Shown here piece by piece: positions 1 to 8,024 of a stretch of 45,573 nucleotides of DNA (position 1 is the stretch's first letter; every line of letters starts with the position of its first letter). The notes below the pieces were generated by a model, which did no database searches, had not been told where the DNA came from, and saw only the letters and a list, made by a program, of their open reading frames with translations. The stretch covers positions 1 to 45,573 of the forward strand of contig CAKUUM010000011.1 in the NCBI GenBank assembly GCA_934692905.1. Reading direction: 5' to 3'. Both the position numbers and the translations under genes were made by a program. Source of the stretch: an uncultured Bacteroidales bacterium. GTDB taxonomy: Bacteria; Bacteroidota; Bacteroidia; Bacteroidales; Paludibacteraceae.

Positions 1-102
1 CAAAATCACCTTATACGGATGTCATTCGCCATCGCAACATCGCAAACCATCGCTCAATTTTGATGCGGTTGCCCTGCAAATTTTATACTACATTTGCTAA
101 AA

Positions 103-1071
103 TCATCTATATTTTGTTTCTGAAATATCGCCTAACATGGAGAGGTAACTCTCGTAACGGGAGAAGGCTATGTCGCCGTTCTTGACCGCCTCGCATACGG
201 CACAGCCCGGTTCGTCGATATGGACGCAATCCGAATAACGGCATTCACGCCCGATGCGGAATATCTCACGGAAGTAATGCCCGACCTCCTCGCGCTGCAT
301 GTCAAGTACGCCAAAGCCCTTGATGCCCGGGGTGTCAATGAGCCAAGAAATAGTTGAGGGTTGAGGGTTGAGGGATGAGGGGAGCGGGTACATCTCGGAG
401 AAAGTGGTGGTGTGCATACCCTTGTTATGGGCGGTGGAGATGGTACCTGTACGGGTGACTTCGCGACCCAATACGGCATTGAGCAATGTCGATTTGCCGA
501 TGCCGGAGTTGCCGGAGAGCAATGTCACCCCGCCACACAGCGCCGACAAGAGTCGTCTATATTCCTCACTATCCGTATTCAAAGCCGAAATGGCATAAGT
601 CTTATAGCCTATGCCCTCATAGAGGGTGCGCAGGTCAGCCAACAAGTGCCGCTCGTCGTCGGTGAGCAGGTCCACCTTATTAAATATAATGCACGCGGGC
701 ACACGGTACGCCTCACAAGTAGCCAAGAAGCGGTCAATAAACGTGGTGGAGGTCTTGGGGTGATTGACAGTCACCATCAGTGCTGCCAAGTCGATATTCG
801 CCGCCAAGATATGCGACTCGTGACTGAGGTTGGTACTACGGCGGATGATATAGTTGCGACGGTCATATACGTCTGTAATCCAATGGGTTGCATCACCCTG
901 CGCCATCGTATCGCCCTTCACCACCTCCACATAATCGCCTATGGCTACGGGGTTCGTGGAGCGGATACCACGGATACGGAAATTACCCTTCACACGGCAA
1001 TCCAACGTACTGCCGTCCTCGAAGTGCACCACATACGAAGTGCCTGTGGATTTTATGACCAAGCCTTTCAT
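103..1071 (-). CDS. rsgA: Ribosome small-subunit-dependent GTPase A
   Basis: Circularly permuted GTPase that acts in late 30S subunit maturation. An N-terminal OB-fold (about residues 1-70) is followed by the permuted G domain: G4 NKVD at 131-134, G5 ISAL at 161-164, P-loop GNSGIGKST at 187-195, and G3 DTPG at 246-249. The C-terminal zinc module has C277, C282, H284 and C290. This order (G4-G5-G1-G2-G3) is diagnostic of the family, and 322 aa is a normal length. Start ATG lies 2 nt after the stop of the upstream barrel gene, so translation is probably coupled. Odd point: about 12 residues (231-242, PSSLNPQPSTIS) sit between the switch I region and G3 and are encoded largely by a heptamer repeat that looks like intergenic DNA. 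The motifs on both sides are intact, so the protein is probably functional. Confidence 0.97.
   Translation of the reverse strand: MKGLVIKSTGTSYVVHFEDGSTLDCRVKGNFRIRGIRSTNPVAIGDYVEVVKGDTMAQGDATHWITDVYDRRNYIIRRSTNLSHESHILAANIDLAALMVTVNHPKTSTTFIDRFLATCEAYRVPACIIFNKVDLLTDDERHLLADLRTLYEGIGYKTYAISALNTDSEEYRRLLSALCGGVTLLSGNSGIGKSTLLNAVLGREVTRTGTISTAHNKGMHTTTFSEMYPLPSSLNPQPSTISWLIDTPGIKGFGVLDMQREEVGHYFREIFRIGRECRYSDCVHIDEPGCAVCEAVKNGDIAFSRYESYLSMLGDISETKYR
354..381 (-). repeat. 7-bp tandem repeat inside rsgA
   Basis: Four heptamers, three TTGAGGG and one ATGAGGG on the plus strand, lie in the coding sequence of rsgA. With a few flanking bases (346-381, 36 bp) they supply an in-frame insertion of about 12 codons. 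The seven-base period cycles the reading frame, giving the low-complexity peptide SSLNPQPST. Confidence 0.9.
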
Positions 1072-1072
1072 A

Positions 1073-2209
1073 TCAGAATGCCTCTGTTGCGGTTAGATAA
1101 AATCCATACGCCTTTGCCGTATCCCATCGAGGGTCCACGTTACTGCGCGCGATGTCGAAACGGATATTCACCTTTGCTCGGTTGATACTCATGCGCAGTC
1201 CGAGTCCGTAACTGACCTTCGGCACAGCCCATTGCCAGTCGTGAATATCGTACACATCGCCTATACCCGCAAACACCGTAGCGCGGAAGATACTCCATAT
1301 CGGGATACGCATTTCGGTCTGCAAAGCCACCATCAGGTCGTCGCGGAACATACTCTTGTTGATACCGCGCAGCCCGTCCTGCCCACCCAATCCGGGCAAC
1401 ATCGGGTATGGTGTGTCGCCTGCCGACAATGCACACTGGCTGCGGAACTGCCAAGCCCAAGTAAAGTCATAGGGCAACGGGACAAACTGACGCAAGTCGA
1501 TGTGTATCATTGTGATACGCGCACTGCTGCCCAAAGCCCGCTCATAGTGCGTGAGGGCGGCTTTGAAGAACAGCCCCCGCGTGGGGTAATACACCCGGTC
1601 GCGGGTGTCGTACTGCGCCACAATGCCTAAGCCCCATTGTGTGGAAGTAGGGTGCGGGGTGAGTGTATCGGGCAATCCTGTCTGCTGGTGCTGAAAGTCG
1701 AACAAGGGTCCCACCGACCAGTTGCCGCCCACTGAGATGCGCGTCTGTACATCCATATACCCGCGCTTGAGACTGAACGGGAGCCCCTCACGAAGCATAC
1801 CTATGTCCGTGGTTCCCTGATTACCCACGCCATAGAACGCTGTCGGGCGGTGATTATACCCCACCCTGTACTGCAACTGCCATGGTACTTTTCCGCCAAA
1901 ATAGATGGTGCCAAGCGTATTGACATACCACTGATGCTTCAGCGTATATGCCCCGTCCAACTGCACGATAGAGGTCTTCTGCTGCCCCGGCAGGCAGAAA
2001 TACCCTTGTGCCGCCGCCCCGAACTCCCACGAGGTCTCGGGCGTGTAGTTGATGACCGGTATGCCCATGGCGGGCAGGTTCACGATACTATCCAAAGACA
2101 CTGCGCGGGACATCGGACAAGCCAATATCCCAAACGCCACCACAACGGCACCGCGCCAAGTGCGCAATGCCATTGATAACCAACTTGCTACACGGTCTTT
2201 GTTCATCAT
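1073..2209 (-). CDS. BamA/TamA-like (Omp85 C-terminal) outer-membrane barrel protein without POTRA domains
   Basis: A 378-aa secreted protein. A hydrophobic signal segment (about residues 17-36) precedes a region that is nearly all alternating amphipathic beta strands. The block GLGGQDGLRGI followed by the strand pattern of the last 100 residues resembles the conserved LRGF-containing end of Omp85/D15 surface-antigen barrels. There is no room for POTRA repeats, so it corresponds to the barrel-only BamA/TamA-related family of Bacteroidetes. It probably sits in the outer membrane; its substrate is unknown. The gene lies in the order pyrH-frr-this gene-rsgA with 4-nt and 1-nt gaps, implying one transcript. 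The start codon was chosen because it precedes the signal sequence; an ATG one codon downstream is equally possible. Confidence 0.8.
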   Translation of the reverse strand: MMNKDRVASWLSMALRTWRGAVVVAFGILACPMSRAVSLDSIVNLPAMGIPVINYTPETSWEFGAAAQGYFCLPGQQKTSIVQLDGAYTLKHQWYVNTLGTIYFGGKVPWQLQYRVGYNHRPTAFYGVGNQGTTDIGMLREGLPFSLKRGYMDVQTRISVGGNWSVGPLFDFQHQQTGLPDTLTPHPTSTQWGLGIVAQYDTRDRVYYPTRGLFFKAALTHYERALGSSARITMIHIDLRQFVPLPYDFTWAWQFRSQCALSAGDTPYPMLPGLGGQDGLRGINKSMFRDDLMVALQTEMRIPIWSIFRATVFAGIGDVYDIHDWQWAVPKVSYGLGLRMSINRAKVNIRFDIARSNVDPRWDTAKAYGFYLTATEAF

Positions 2210-2213
2210 GAGC

Positions 2214-2774
2214 CTATACGGTCATGATGTCTTTTTCCTTCTTGGCGTAGAGTTCGTCAATCTGCTTCACGTATTTGTCGTGGAGTTTCTGCACCTCGTT
2301 TTCAGCATCTTTCTCTGCATCTTCGGGCAGCCCCTCTTTGATTTGCTTCTTGAGCAACTCAATGGCATCACGGCGGGCATTGCGCACACTCATCTTGGCA
2401 TTCTCGGCTTCGCCTTTGCACTGCTTTGCCAACTCACGACGACGCTCCTCCGTCAGCGGCGGCATCACAAGACGGATACACTCGCCATTGTTGCTAGGCG
2501 CAAGTCCGATATTGGAGTTGATGATAGCACGCTCAATGCCGGGCAGCATCTTCTTTTCCCACGGCTGAATCTGAATGGTACGCGCATCGGGCGTGGTGAT
2601 AGTCGCCACGTTGGTCAGGGGCGCCATCTGCCCGTAATACTCCACGCGCACGGGGTCGAGAATACGTGTACTTGCCTTGCCGGCACGGATATGCGCCAAT
2701 GCATCATCCAAGAACATAATCGCCGATTGCATCAGTTCCTCAGCGTCGTTTTGAATTTTGTCAGGTTCAATCAT
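2214..2774 (-). CDS. frr: Ribosome recycling factor
   Basis: A 186-aa protein matching RRF throughout. It has the helical core with IRAGKAST (about residues 29-36), the DPVRVEYYG segment, the IQPWEKKM block, the NIGLAP segment, the PPLTEERR motif and a long C-terminal helix ending in KEKDIMTV. It splits post-termination ribosomes together with EF-G. Length is typical (about 185 aa). It follows pyrH after 28 nt on the same strand, the common pyrH-frr arrangement in bacteria. Confidence 0.98.
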   Translation of the reverse strand: MIEPDKIQNDAEELMQSAIMFLDDALAHIRAGKASTRILDPVRVEYYGQMAPLTNVATITTPDARTIQIQPWEKKMLPGIERAIINSNIGLAPSNNGECIRLVMPPLTEERRRELAKQCKGEAENAKMSVRNARRDAIELLKKQIKEGLPEDAEKDAENEVQKLHDKYVKQIDELYAKKEKDIMTV

Positions 2775-2802
2775 ATTTGTATTAGAGTTAAAATATTCTA
2801 CT

Positions 2803-3513
2803 TTACGGCTTCACCAGCGTGCCTATCTGCTCGCCGTTCATCACCTTTTCAAGGTTGCCGACGGTGTCCATGTCGAACACATAGATGGGCATTCCGTTCT
2901 CGCGGCACATGGTGATGGCGGTGAGGTCCATCACTTTGAGGTTGCGCTGCAGGACCTCGTCGTAAGTTATCTCAGTGAACTTCGTGGCTGTAGGGTCTTT
3001 CTCGGGGTCGGCGGTGTAGATTCCGTCCACGCGCGTGCCCTTCATCATCACATCGGCTTGCAACTCAATGGCGCGCAGCACCGATGCCGTGTCCGTGGTG
3101 AAATACGGGTTTCCCGTACCGCCTGCCACAATCACCACGTTGCCTTTGCCCATCAGGCGCAAGGCTTTGGCGGTGCTGTACAACTCGCCAACCGGCTCCA
3201 TGCGTATGCTGGTCAGCACGCGCACTTTCTGCCCTATCGCCTCCAACGCGGAGGATAGTGCCAGCGAGTTTATCACGGTCGCCAACATGCCCATCTGGTC
3301 ACCCTTGACGCGGTCAAAGCCCTTCTGCGCACCCGACAGCCCGCGAAAGATATTCCCGCCACCTATCACGATGCCAACCTCCACGCCGCGTCCGGCTATC
3401 TGCTTGATTTGGCGGGCGTAATCTGCCAGACGCACCTCGTCAATACCATATTGTTTTGCTCCCATCAGGCTCTCGCCCGACAACTTTAACAAAATACGCT
3501 TGTACATACTCAT
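2803..3513 (-). CDS. pyrH: UMP kinase
   Basis: A 236-aa amino-acid-kinase-fold enzyme that phosphorylates UMP to UDP. Family signatures include the N-terminal LLKLSGESLMG, the glycine-rich VIGGGNIFRG, the RVKGDQMGMLATVIN segment, the VAGGTGNPYFTTDTA nucleotide/UMP loop and the C-terminal DMDTVGNLEKVM. Length is typical (about 235-240 aa). It is the first gene of the pyrH-frr-barrel-rsgA operon. A good promoter (TTG-N20-TACCTTTG) lies just upstream, at 3533-3563. Confidence 0.98.
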   Translation of the reverse strand: MSMYKRILLKLSGESLMGAKQYGIDEVRLADYARQIKQIAGRGVEVGIVIGGGNIFRGLSGAQKGFDRVKGDQMGMLATVINSLALSSALEAIGQKVRVLTSIRMEPVGELYSTAKALRLMGKGNVVIVAGGTGNPYFTTDTASVLRAIELQADVMMKGTRVDGIYTADPEKDPTATKFTEITYDEVLQRNLKVMDLTAITMCRENGMPIYVFDMDTVGNLEKVMNGEQIGTLVKP

Positions 3514-3532
3514 CGCAAATTAGTAGTGGGCG

Positions 3533-3563
3533 CAAAGGTACTACAATTTTGCGAAATATGCAA
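3533..3563 (-). promoter_or_regulatory. Bacteroidetes-type promoter of the pyrH operon
   Basis: On the minus strand, TACCTTTG (plus-strand 3533-3540) matches the -7 element TAnnTTTG. A TTG (plus-strand 3561-3563) lies exactly 20 nt upstream as the -33 element. Transcription would begin about 3526, a few bases before the pyrH start at 3513, so the leader is very short. Confidence 0.75.
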
Positions 3564-3620
3564 CGGCGCGGGTAAAAAAAGCAACCTATAACTATCCCAC
3601 AACAAATTGCACGGTAAGAA

Positions 3621-3653
3621 CAGGGAAAGATCAGGGAAGCCGCAGGGAAAAAG
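3621..3653. repeat. 11-bp-period tandem array (core CAGGGAA)
   Basis: CAGGGAA begins at 3621, 3632 and 3643, an exact 11-nt period with variable bases between the cores. It is intergenic, upstream of the pyrH promoter. The same core and period recur at 32694-32726. Confidence 0.75.
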
Positions 3654-3754
3654 GTGACCAGATGACCAGCAGACCAGTTCATTTATAAATATACACCCGC
3701 ACGTGCGCGCGGGTGTATATAAGAAATCAAGTGGTCAGCCGGTCCTGTGGTCCC
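3653..3754. terminator. Long imperfect palindrome with a 12-bp perfect hairpin core
   Basis: ATATACACCCGC (3689-3700) and its exact complement (3709-3720) form a 12-bp stem with an 8-nt loop. Outside this the two flanks are also complementary, rich in GACCAG on the left and GGTC/GGTCC on the right, extending the imperfect stem to roughly 45 bp per side. It lies between the end of the GH97 gene and the pyrH promoter, so it may terminate PUL transcription. There is no strong T tract, and the long flanks are more than a terminator needs. Confidence 0.55.
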
Positions 3755-3778
3755 TATGCCAATATGATAACCGGGGTC

Positions 3779-5767
3779 TTATTCCGCTATCAGACGGATG
3801 GCGAGACCGCCGCCTGAGGCGAGACGGATAGTCAACGGGGCAGATGTGCCTGTTATTTGTATTGTCTCGATAACCGTGGCATAGGGGTTGGTTTGCCAGT
3901 CGGCATCAGGGGCATCACGGTAGATCTGCGCGGTATAGTTGCCATCGGGCAGGAAGGACCAGTCGAGGGTGATGTCGCGGGGAGTGTCGGCATTGACGGC
4001 ACCGATGTACCAGTCGGCAGAGTGGCGGTCCTGACGTGCCATAACGATGTATTCGCCTATCGCGCCGGAGAGCAGACGGGACTGCTCCCAGTCGCAGGGC
4101 ACATCGCGAATGAACTGGAACTCTGCGGGGTGCCTCATATAATTCTCGGGCAGGTCGCACGCCATCTGCAGCGGCGAGTACATGGTAACAAACAGAGCAA
4201 GTTGGTTAGCCAATGTAGCGTGTACGCGCGTGGACGGGTGGACGGGATTGTCGAAGTTGAACACGCCCGGCGTATAGTCGGCGGGACCTGCCAGCATACG
4301 TGTGTAAGGCAACGTAGCCACATGCGAAGCGGGACTACCACCGTCGGTGCTCCATGCGTTCCACTCCTGCCCGCGGATGCCCTCCTGCGTGAAAAAATTA
4401 GGATATGTGCGGCATAGCCCCGTGGGCATGACAGGCTCGTGGTTGTCGATGCAGACATGGTGGCGTGCCGCCGTCTCTATCACTTTACGATAGTGGCGCA
4501 CGCCCGACTGCGAACGGTTGTACTGCTGCCCGTCCACGGTGGTGATAATGGGGCTGACATAGCCCGTCTTGACGGAGTGCATGCCGTACTTTTCCATATA
4601 GTCGTACGCCTCGTCGAGTTCGCCCTCGTACTGGGCGGCGTTGCCCTGCGTCTCGTGGTGGAAGACTATCTCCACGCCGCGGCTGTGGGCATAGCGGGCG
4701 AGATAGTCGATGTCGTAGTCGGGATAGGGTTTAACGAATGAGAACTTGGCATCGGGGTCGGTGCCGTCCCATGCCTCCCAGCCTTCGTTCCAGCCTTCGG
4801 CGAGGACGCCGCCGAAACCGTTATCGGCTGCGAAATCGATGTAGCGCTTCATATTCGCGGTAGTGGCACCGTGGATAGGACCTTGCTTCCACGTCATCGT
4901 ATTGAGGTGCATGCCCCACCAGATGCCTATGAACTTCATCGGGCGAATCCACGCAGTGTCTTCGATACAGCAGGGCTCGTTGAGGTTGAGCATGACGCGC
5001 GAGGCAAGCAGCCCCTGCAGGTCGTCCGCGATGACCATCATGCGCCACGGGGTCTGCCAAACGCCTGACTCATAAGCCGCTACGCCATTCTGCCACGGCG
5101 TGAGGTACGTGCGGATGGTATTGCCCGCATAGTAGAAGTTCTCGGCGGGGTAGTCGGTAAGGTTCGCCTCGTGGAGGAAACCGTAGCCGCCTTCGGCGAA
5201 CTCGAGTGTGATAGGCGAACAGGTGGTGTCCTTTTGCGAAATGGGTTCGCGTGTCCAGAGGGCTTCGTAGTACTCGGTGCGCCACGGGATAGACCACGCC
5301 TGCGGTTCGCGGAGGAAACGGTATTCGGTTTTCTCGTCCATAACGACCATGCTGTCCGCGTTGGCGGGGAACATGTATCGGAAAGCGAAACCGTCGTCAA
5401 AGACACGGAATACGATATCCATAGCCGTACCCGACTCGTGCTGCAGGTGCGCGATGAGTTGGCGGTAGCGGTTGCGAATGAGACGCTCTTCGCCCCAGAC
5501 GGTCTGCCATGTCTCATCGAAAGAGGTGGTGTCGGTGCCGAGCAGGGTGAAGCCGCGGCTGAGGTCTTTGTCCGCCAGCACAAGCCCCATAGCCGACCAG
5601 TCGAGCATCAGGTTGCCCTTGCGAGAGAGTTGGTACTCGGGGGCGCCGTTGGCGGCGAGACGGAAAGACACCTCCAAGGTATCATCGGGCGATGAGACCG
5701 TGGTTTTCTGTTGGCAGGCAGTCAAAGTGAGTGCCGCCAGTAATATACATCCAAAAAATTGCTTCAT
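3779..5767 (-). CDS. susB: GH97 alpha-glucosidase (SusB-like lipoprotein, predicted inverting)
   Basis: A 662-aa lipoprotein: signal MKQFFGCILLAALTLTAC with the lipobox Cys at residue 18. An in-frame ATG five codons upstream (5782) is possible, but the internal start gives the typical signal. The order is an N-terminal beta-sandwich (about 25-270), a TIM barrel (about 275-560) and a C-terminal beta domain. Four glutamates, E372 (in HHET), E444 (in NHEP), E462 and E468, have spacings 72-18-6. SusB of Bacteroides thetaiotaomicron has E439, E508, E526 and E532 (69-18-6), where they serve as bases, calcium ligands and acid. The KTGYV segment carries Gly where retaining GH97 enzymes carry a nucleophilic Asp. 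I therefore infer an inverting exo-alpha-glucosidase. It is the last gene of the susC-susD side of the locus, separated from susD by 334 nt. Confidence 0.93.
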   Translation of the reverse strand: MKQFFGCILLAALTLTACQQKTTVSSPDDTLEVSFRLAANGAPEYQLSRKGNLMLDWSAMGLVLADKDLSRGFTLLGTDTTSFDETWQTVWGEERLIRNRYRQLIAHLQHESGTAMDIVFRVFDDGFAFRYMFPANADSMVVMDEKTEYRFLREPQAWSIPWRTEYYEALWTREPISQKDTTCSPITLEFAEGGYGFLHEANLTDYPAENFYYAGNTIRTYLTPWQNGVAAYESGVWQTPWRMMVIADDLQGLLASRVMLNLNEPCCIEDTAWIRPMKFIGIWWGMHLNTMTWKQGPIHGATTANMKRYIDFAADNGFGGVLAEGWNEGWEAWDGTDPDAKFSFVKPYPDYDIDYLARYAHSRGVEIVFHHETQGNAAQYEGELDEAYDYMEKYGMHSVKTGYVSPIITTVDGQQYNRSQSGVRHYRKVIETAARHHVCIDNHEPVMPTGLCRTYPNFFTQEGIRGQEWNAWSTDGGSPASHVATLPYTRMLAGPADYTPGVFNFDNPVHPSTRVHATLANQLALFVTMYSPLQMACDLPENYMRHPAEFQFIRDVPCDWEQSRLLSGAIGEYIVMARQDRHSADWYIGAVNADTPRDITLDWSFLPDGNYTAQIYRDAPDADWQTNPYATVIETIQITGTSAPLTIRLASGGGLAIRLIAE

Positions 5768-6101
5768 ATTTCCGTTGAACATTTACTTATCGTTTTTACA
5801 AGAACATTAATTACCGTATAATTAACCATTAATTTTTTCTTTCACCAATGTGATTAGAATTATGTTAATTTGTTGTCGTTTGGCGGGCGATAGTATCGCC
5901 CTGCTAAGAAACAATACTGTGCAACGTCTCTATACGAACTCGGTATAGGTGCGGTAAGAACTCTGCCAAGCCATCACCAGAGTACGATATGGGTACGGTC
6001 GGGTCAGCAGAATCAACCGATTATCTACCGTGTATCTACCGTATATCTACCGTGTATCTACCGTGTATGTACCGTAGTTGACAGCGTGAGGTCAGAGAGG
6101 G
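5768..6101. other. Non-coding spacer between susD and the GH97 gene
   Basis: No coding potential on either strand. It holds a small perfect hairpin (GGGCGAT-AGT-ATCGCCC, about 5886-5902) and the 11-bp tandem array at 6022-6076. I see no TAnnTTTG promoter facing the GH97 gene, so GH97 may be read through from susD with attenuation, or from a promoter I cannot recognise. Confidence 0.6.
6022..6076. repeat. 11-bp tandem array, five copies (TATCTACCGTG)
   Basis: Five contiguous 11-mers: TATCTACCGTG, TATCTACCGTA, TATCTACCGTG, TATCTACCGTG, TATGTACCGTA. It begins 25 nt downstream of the susD stop codon. Confidence 0.93.
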
Positions 6102-7967
6102 TCAAATAGACGGGTAGCCAGTGGATTGCTTCATGTTCTTGTTGCGCTCGAGTTCGAGTTGGGGAATAGGCTGCACGTAACTCTCGTTGCCCTTCCATGT
6201 GATAGGACCGTGCGAGGTCTTCTCGTAGTACGCCGCCTCAGTGTCGCCGATACGGTAGCGGCGGATGTCGAACCACCATTGCCCCTCGGCAAAGAGTTCC
6301 GCCCAACGCTCGTAGCGCAAAGGATTGTTTGCCAGCGGGTCGGTGTCGAAATACGCGCGGGTGCGGGCGGTGAGATTGGCGTAATCATACGGGCAAGCCG
6401 TGTTGGGGTCGTAGCCGTAGGCACGGCGGTGCACCTTGTTGACATACTCAAGCGCCTTGTCCGGCTCGGTGTCGGCAATGAGTTCGGCATAGAGCAGATA
6501 GATGTCCGCAAGGCGGATGATGTAGAAATTGCAGTTGGAGGACTGGTTCCAGCCATACGGCGCGGACCCCATCTCGGTGCCGTGGATATTGGTATATTTG
6601 CGGTGCTGCCATGCGAGGCGGTCGGGCTGGTCTTTTACCTCATGCGAGCGGTTGTAGAGCGTGGTGCGCCCTTTGCCGTCAATATACTCATCTACAAAAG
6701 GCTGCCCTGCATTGAGGACAAGACGCGGGTCCACCTTCGCGGGGTCGTTCTTGAGGGCAAGAGCGTCTGCGCGATAGTCAGGTTGGGCGAGCATATACGG
6801 GAAATTGTCCAAGGTGTAGTCGCGCTTCCTGGGATTGTGCTTGTAGTTGGGATTGAGCGTGAGGCGCGGAATGGTGTCCCCGTAGAAGTTCCAGAAGCCG
6901 AAACGGGCGATATTGCGGTCGTGGACATAATTATTCCCCCATTGCGAAGCCTTGTCGGCAATATCAACATCGTAACGCTGTGTCAGCGGATCGGGTGCCA
7001 ACGTATCGAACTTGAACGACAGTTTGACGAACCACGGCGCGAAGACCATCGGCATACCCGAGCCTGTGGTGTAGCTATCCCACGGACCGTTCTGCTTGGG
7101 GTTGCTGGTCATGGTGAGTTCGTAGAGCGACTCGGCATTGTGTTCGTTGGCTTCGTTGCCGAAGAACATATCCTTGTATATCTCGCTGCTAACCAGATGT
7201 TTGCCGCTATTGTTGATGATGTCTTCGAGGAGGGCTTTGGTTTTGTCACGGTTCTCGGGGAAGATGTAGAGCGACTGCATATAGACCTTGGCAAGCAGCC
7301 CTTTGGCAGCCCATTCGGTGGCGCGGAACTCGTCCTCGGTGTGCCCCGTGAGGAGAGTGACGGCGCGGTTGCAGTCGTCGATGATGAACTGCCACGTGTC
7401 GCGCACGGTCTCGCGGCTGAGTTTCAAGCCCTCGACGTCGGAGATGACGCGGTCAATCTTCGGGAATCCGAGTCCGTCGGGGTTCATCTCGAAGAATATC
7501 TGCGCGTGCCAATACGCCAAGGCGCGGTTGAAATAGCACTGCCCGAGGTAGTAGTCGAGGGTGGCGTCCTCGGTGGTCTTGCCGTAGTGCTCGCGGTAGA
7601 AGCCGATGCCCTCGATGCCCGTAGTTGCCAGTTTCATCCACTTGCAGAGGTCGGTGTAGGTGGTGGTCAGGTAGCGCGAGTCGATGCTGGAGTAGTTGTC
7701 CTGCGAGAAGGCGCGCTCGTCGTAGGAACCGTAGAGGTCGGTGGTGTGGTCGTAGAGCCACACGCCCATCGGGAACCAGTAGAAGGCATACGTGCCGATG
7801 GCATGGTCTTGCGCATAGGCGGCGGTGACCAACTGGTCCACCTGCTCCATGGTGGCAGGGAAATTGTCGGTGGTCAGGGTCTGCGGATTGGATATGTCGA
7901 AGAAATCCTTGCAACCTCCCAAGGCTGTTGCGGCTACGAGAAGGATTGCCATTGCTTGCTTTTTCAT
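6102..7967 (-). CDS. susD: SusD/RagB-family glycan-binding outer-membrane lipoprotein
   Basis: A 621-aa lipoprotein. The signal ends in ALGGC (Cys19) followed by KDFFD, which fits the acidic surface-export signal of Bacteroidetes lipoproteins. The TPR-like SusD fold is recognisable in NFPATMEQVDQLVTAAY near the N terminus, in IDDCNRAVTLL and EWAAKGLLAKVYMQ in the middle, in IRLADIYLLYAEL, and in the RYERWAELFAEGQWWFDIRRY block near the C terminus, which is highly characteristic. It captures oligosaccharides at the cell surface and forms a lid on SusC. The gene follows susC by 57 nt on the same strand. Confidence 0.97.
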   Translation of the reverse strand: MKKQAMAILLVAATALGGCKDFFDISNPQTLTTDNFPATMEQVDQLVTAAYAQDHAIGTYAFYWFPMGVWLYDHTTDLYGSYDERAFSQDNYSSIDSRYLTTTYTDLCKWMKLATTGIEGIGFYREHYGKTTEDATLDYYLGQCYFNRALAYWHAQIFFEMNPDGLGFPKIDRVISDVEGLKLSRETVRDTWQFIIDDCNRAVTLLTGHTEDEFRATEWAAKGLLAKVYMQSLYIFPENRDKTKALLEDIINNSGKHLVSSEIYKDMFFGNEANEHNAESLYELTMTSNPKQNGPWDSYTTGSGMPMVFAPWFVKLSFKFDTLAPDPLTQRYDVDIADKASQWGNNYVHDRNIARFGFWNFYGDTIPRLTLNPNYKHNPRKRDYTLDNFPYMLAQPDYRADALALKNDPAKVDPRLVLNAGQPFVDEYIDGKGRTTLYNRSHEVKDQPDRLAWQHRKYTNIHGTEMGSAPYGWNQSSNCNFYIIRLADIYLLYAELIADTEPDKALEYVNKVHRRAYGYDPNTACPYDYANLTARTRAYFDTDPLANNPLRYERWAELFAEGQWWFDIRRYRIGDTEAAYYEKTSHGPITWKGNESYVQPIPQLELERNKNMKQSTGYPSI

Positions 7968-8024
7968 ATTGCTTGATTTTAGTGGTTTCTAGAAGATATA
8001 GTTAATCTAGTTGTTCTATGGTGT

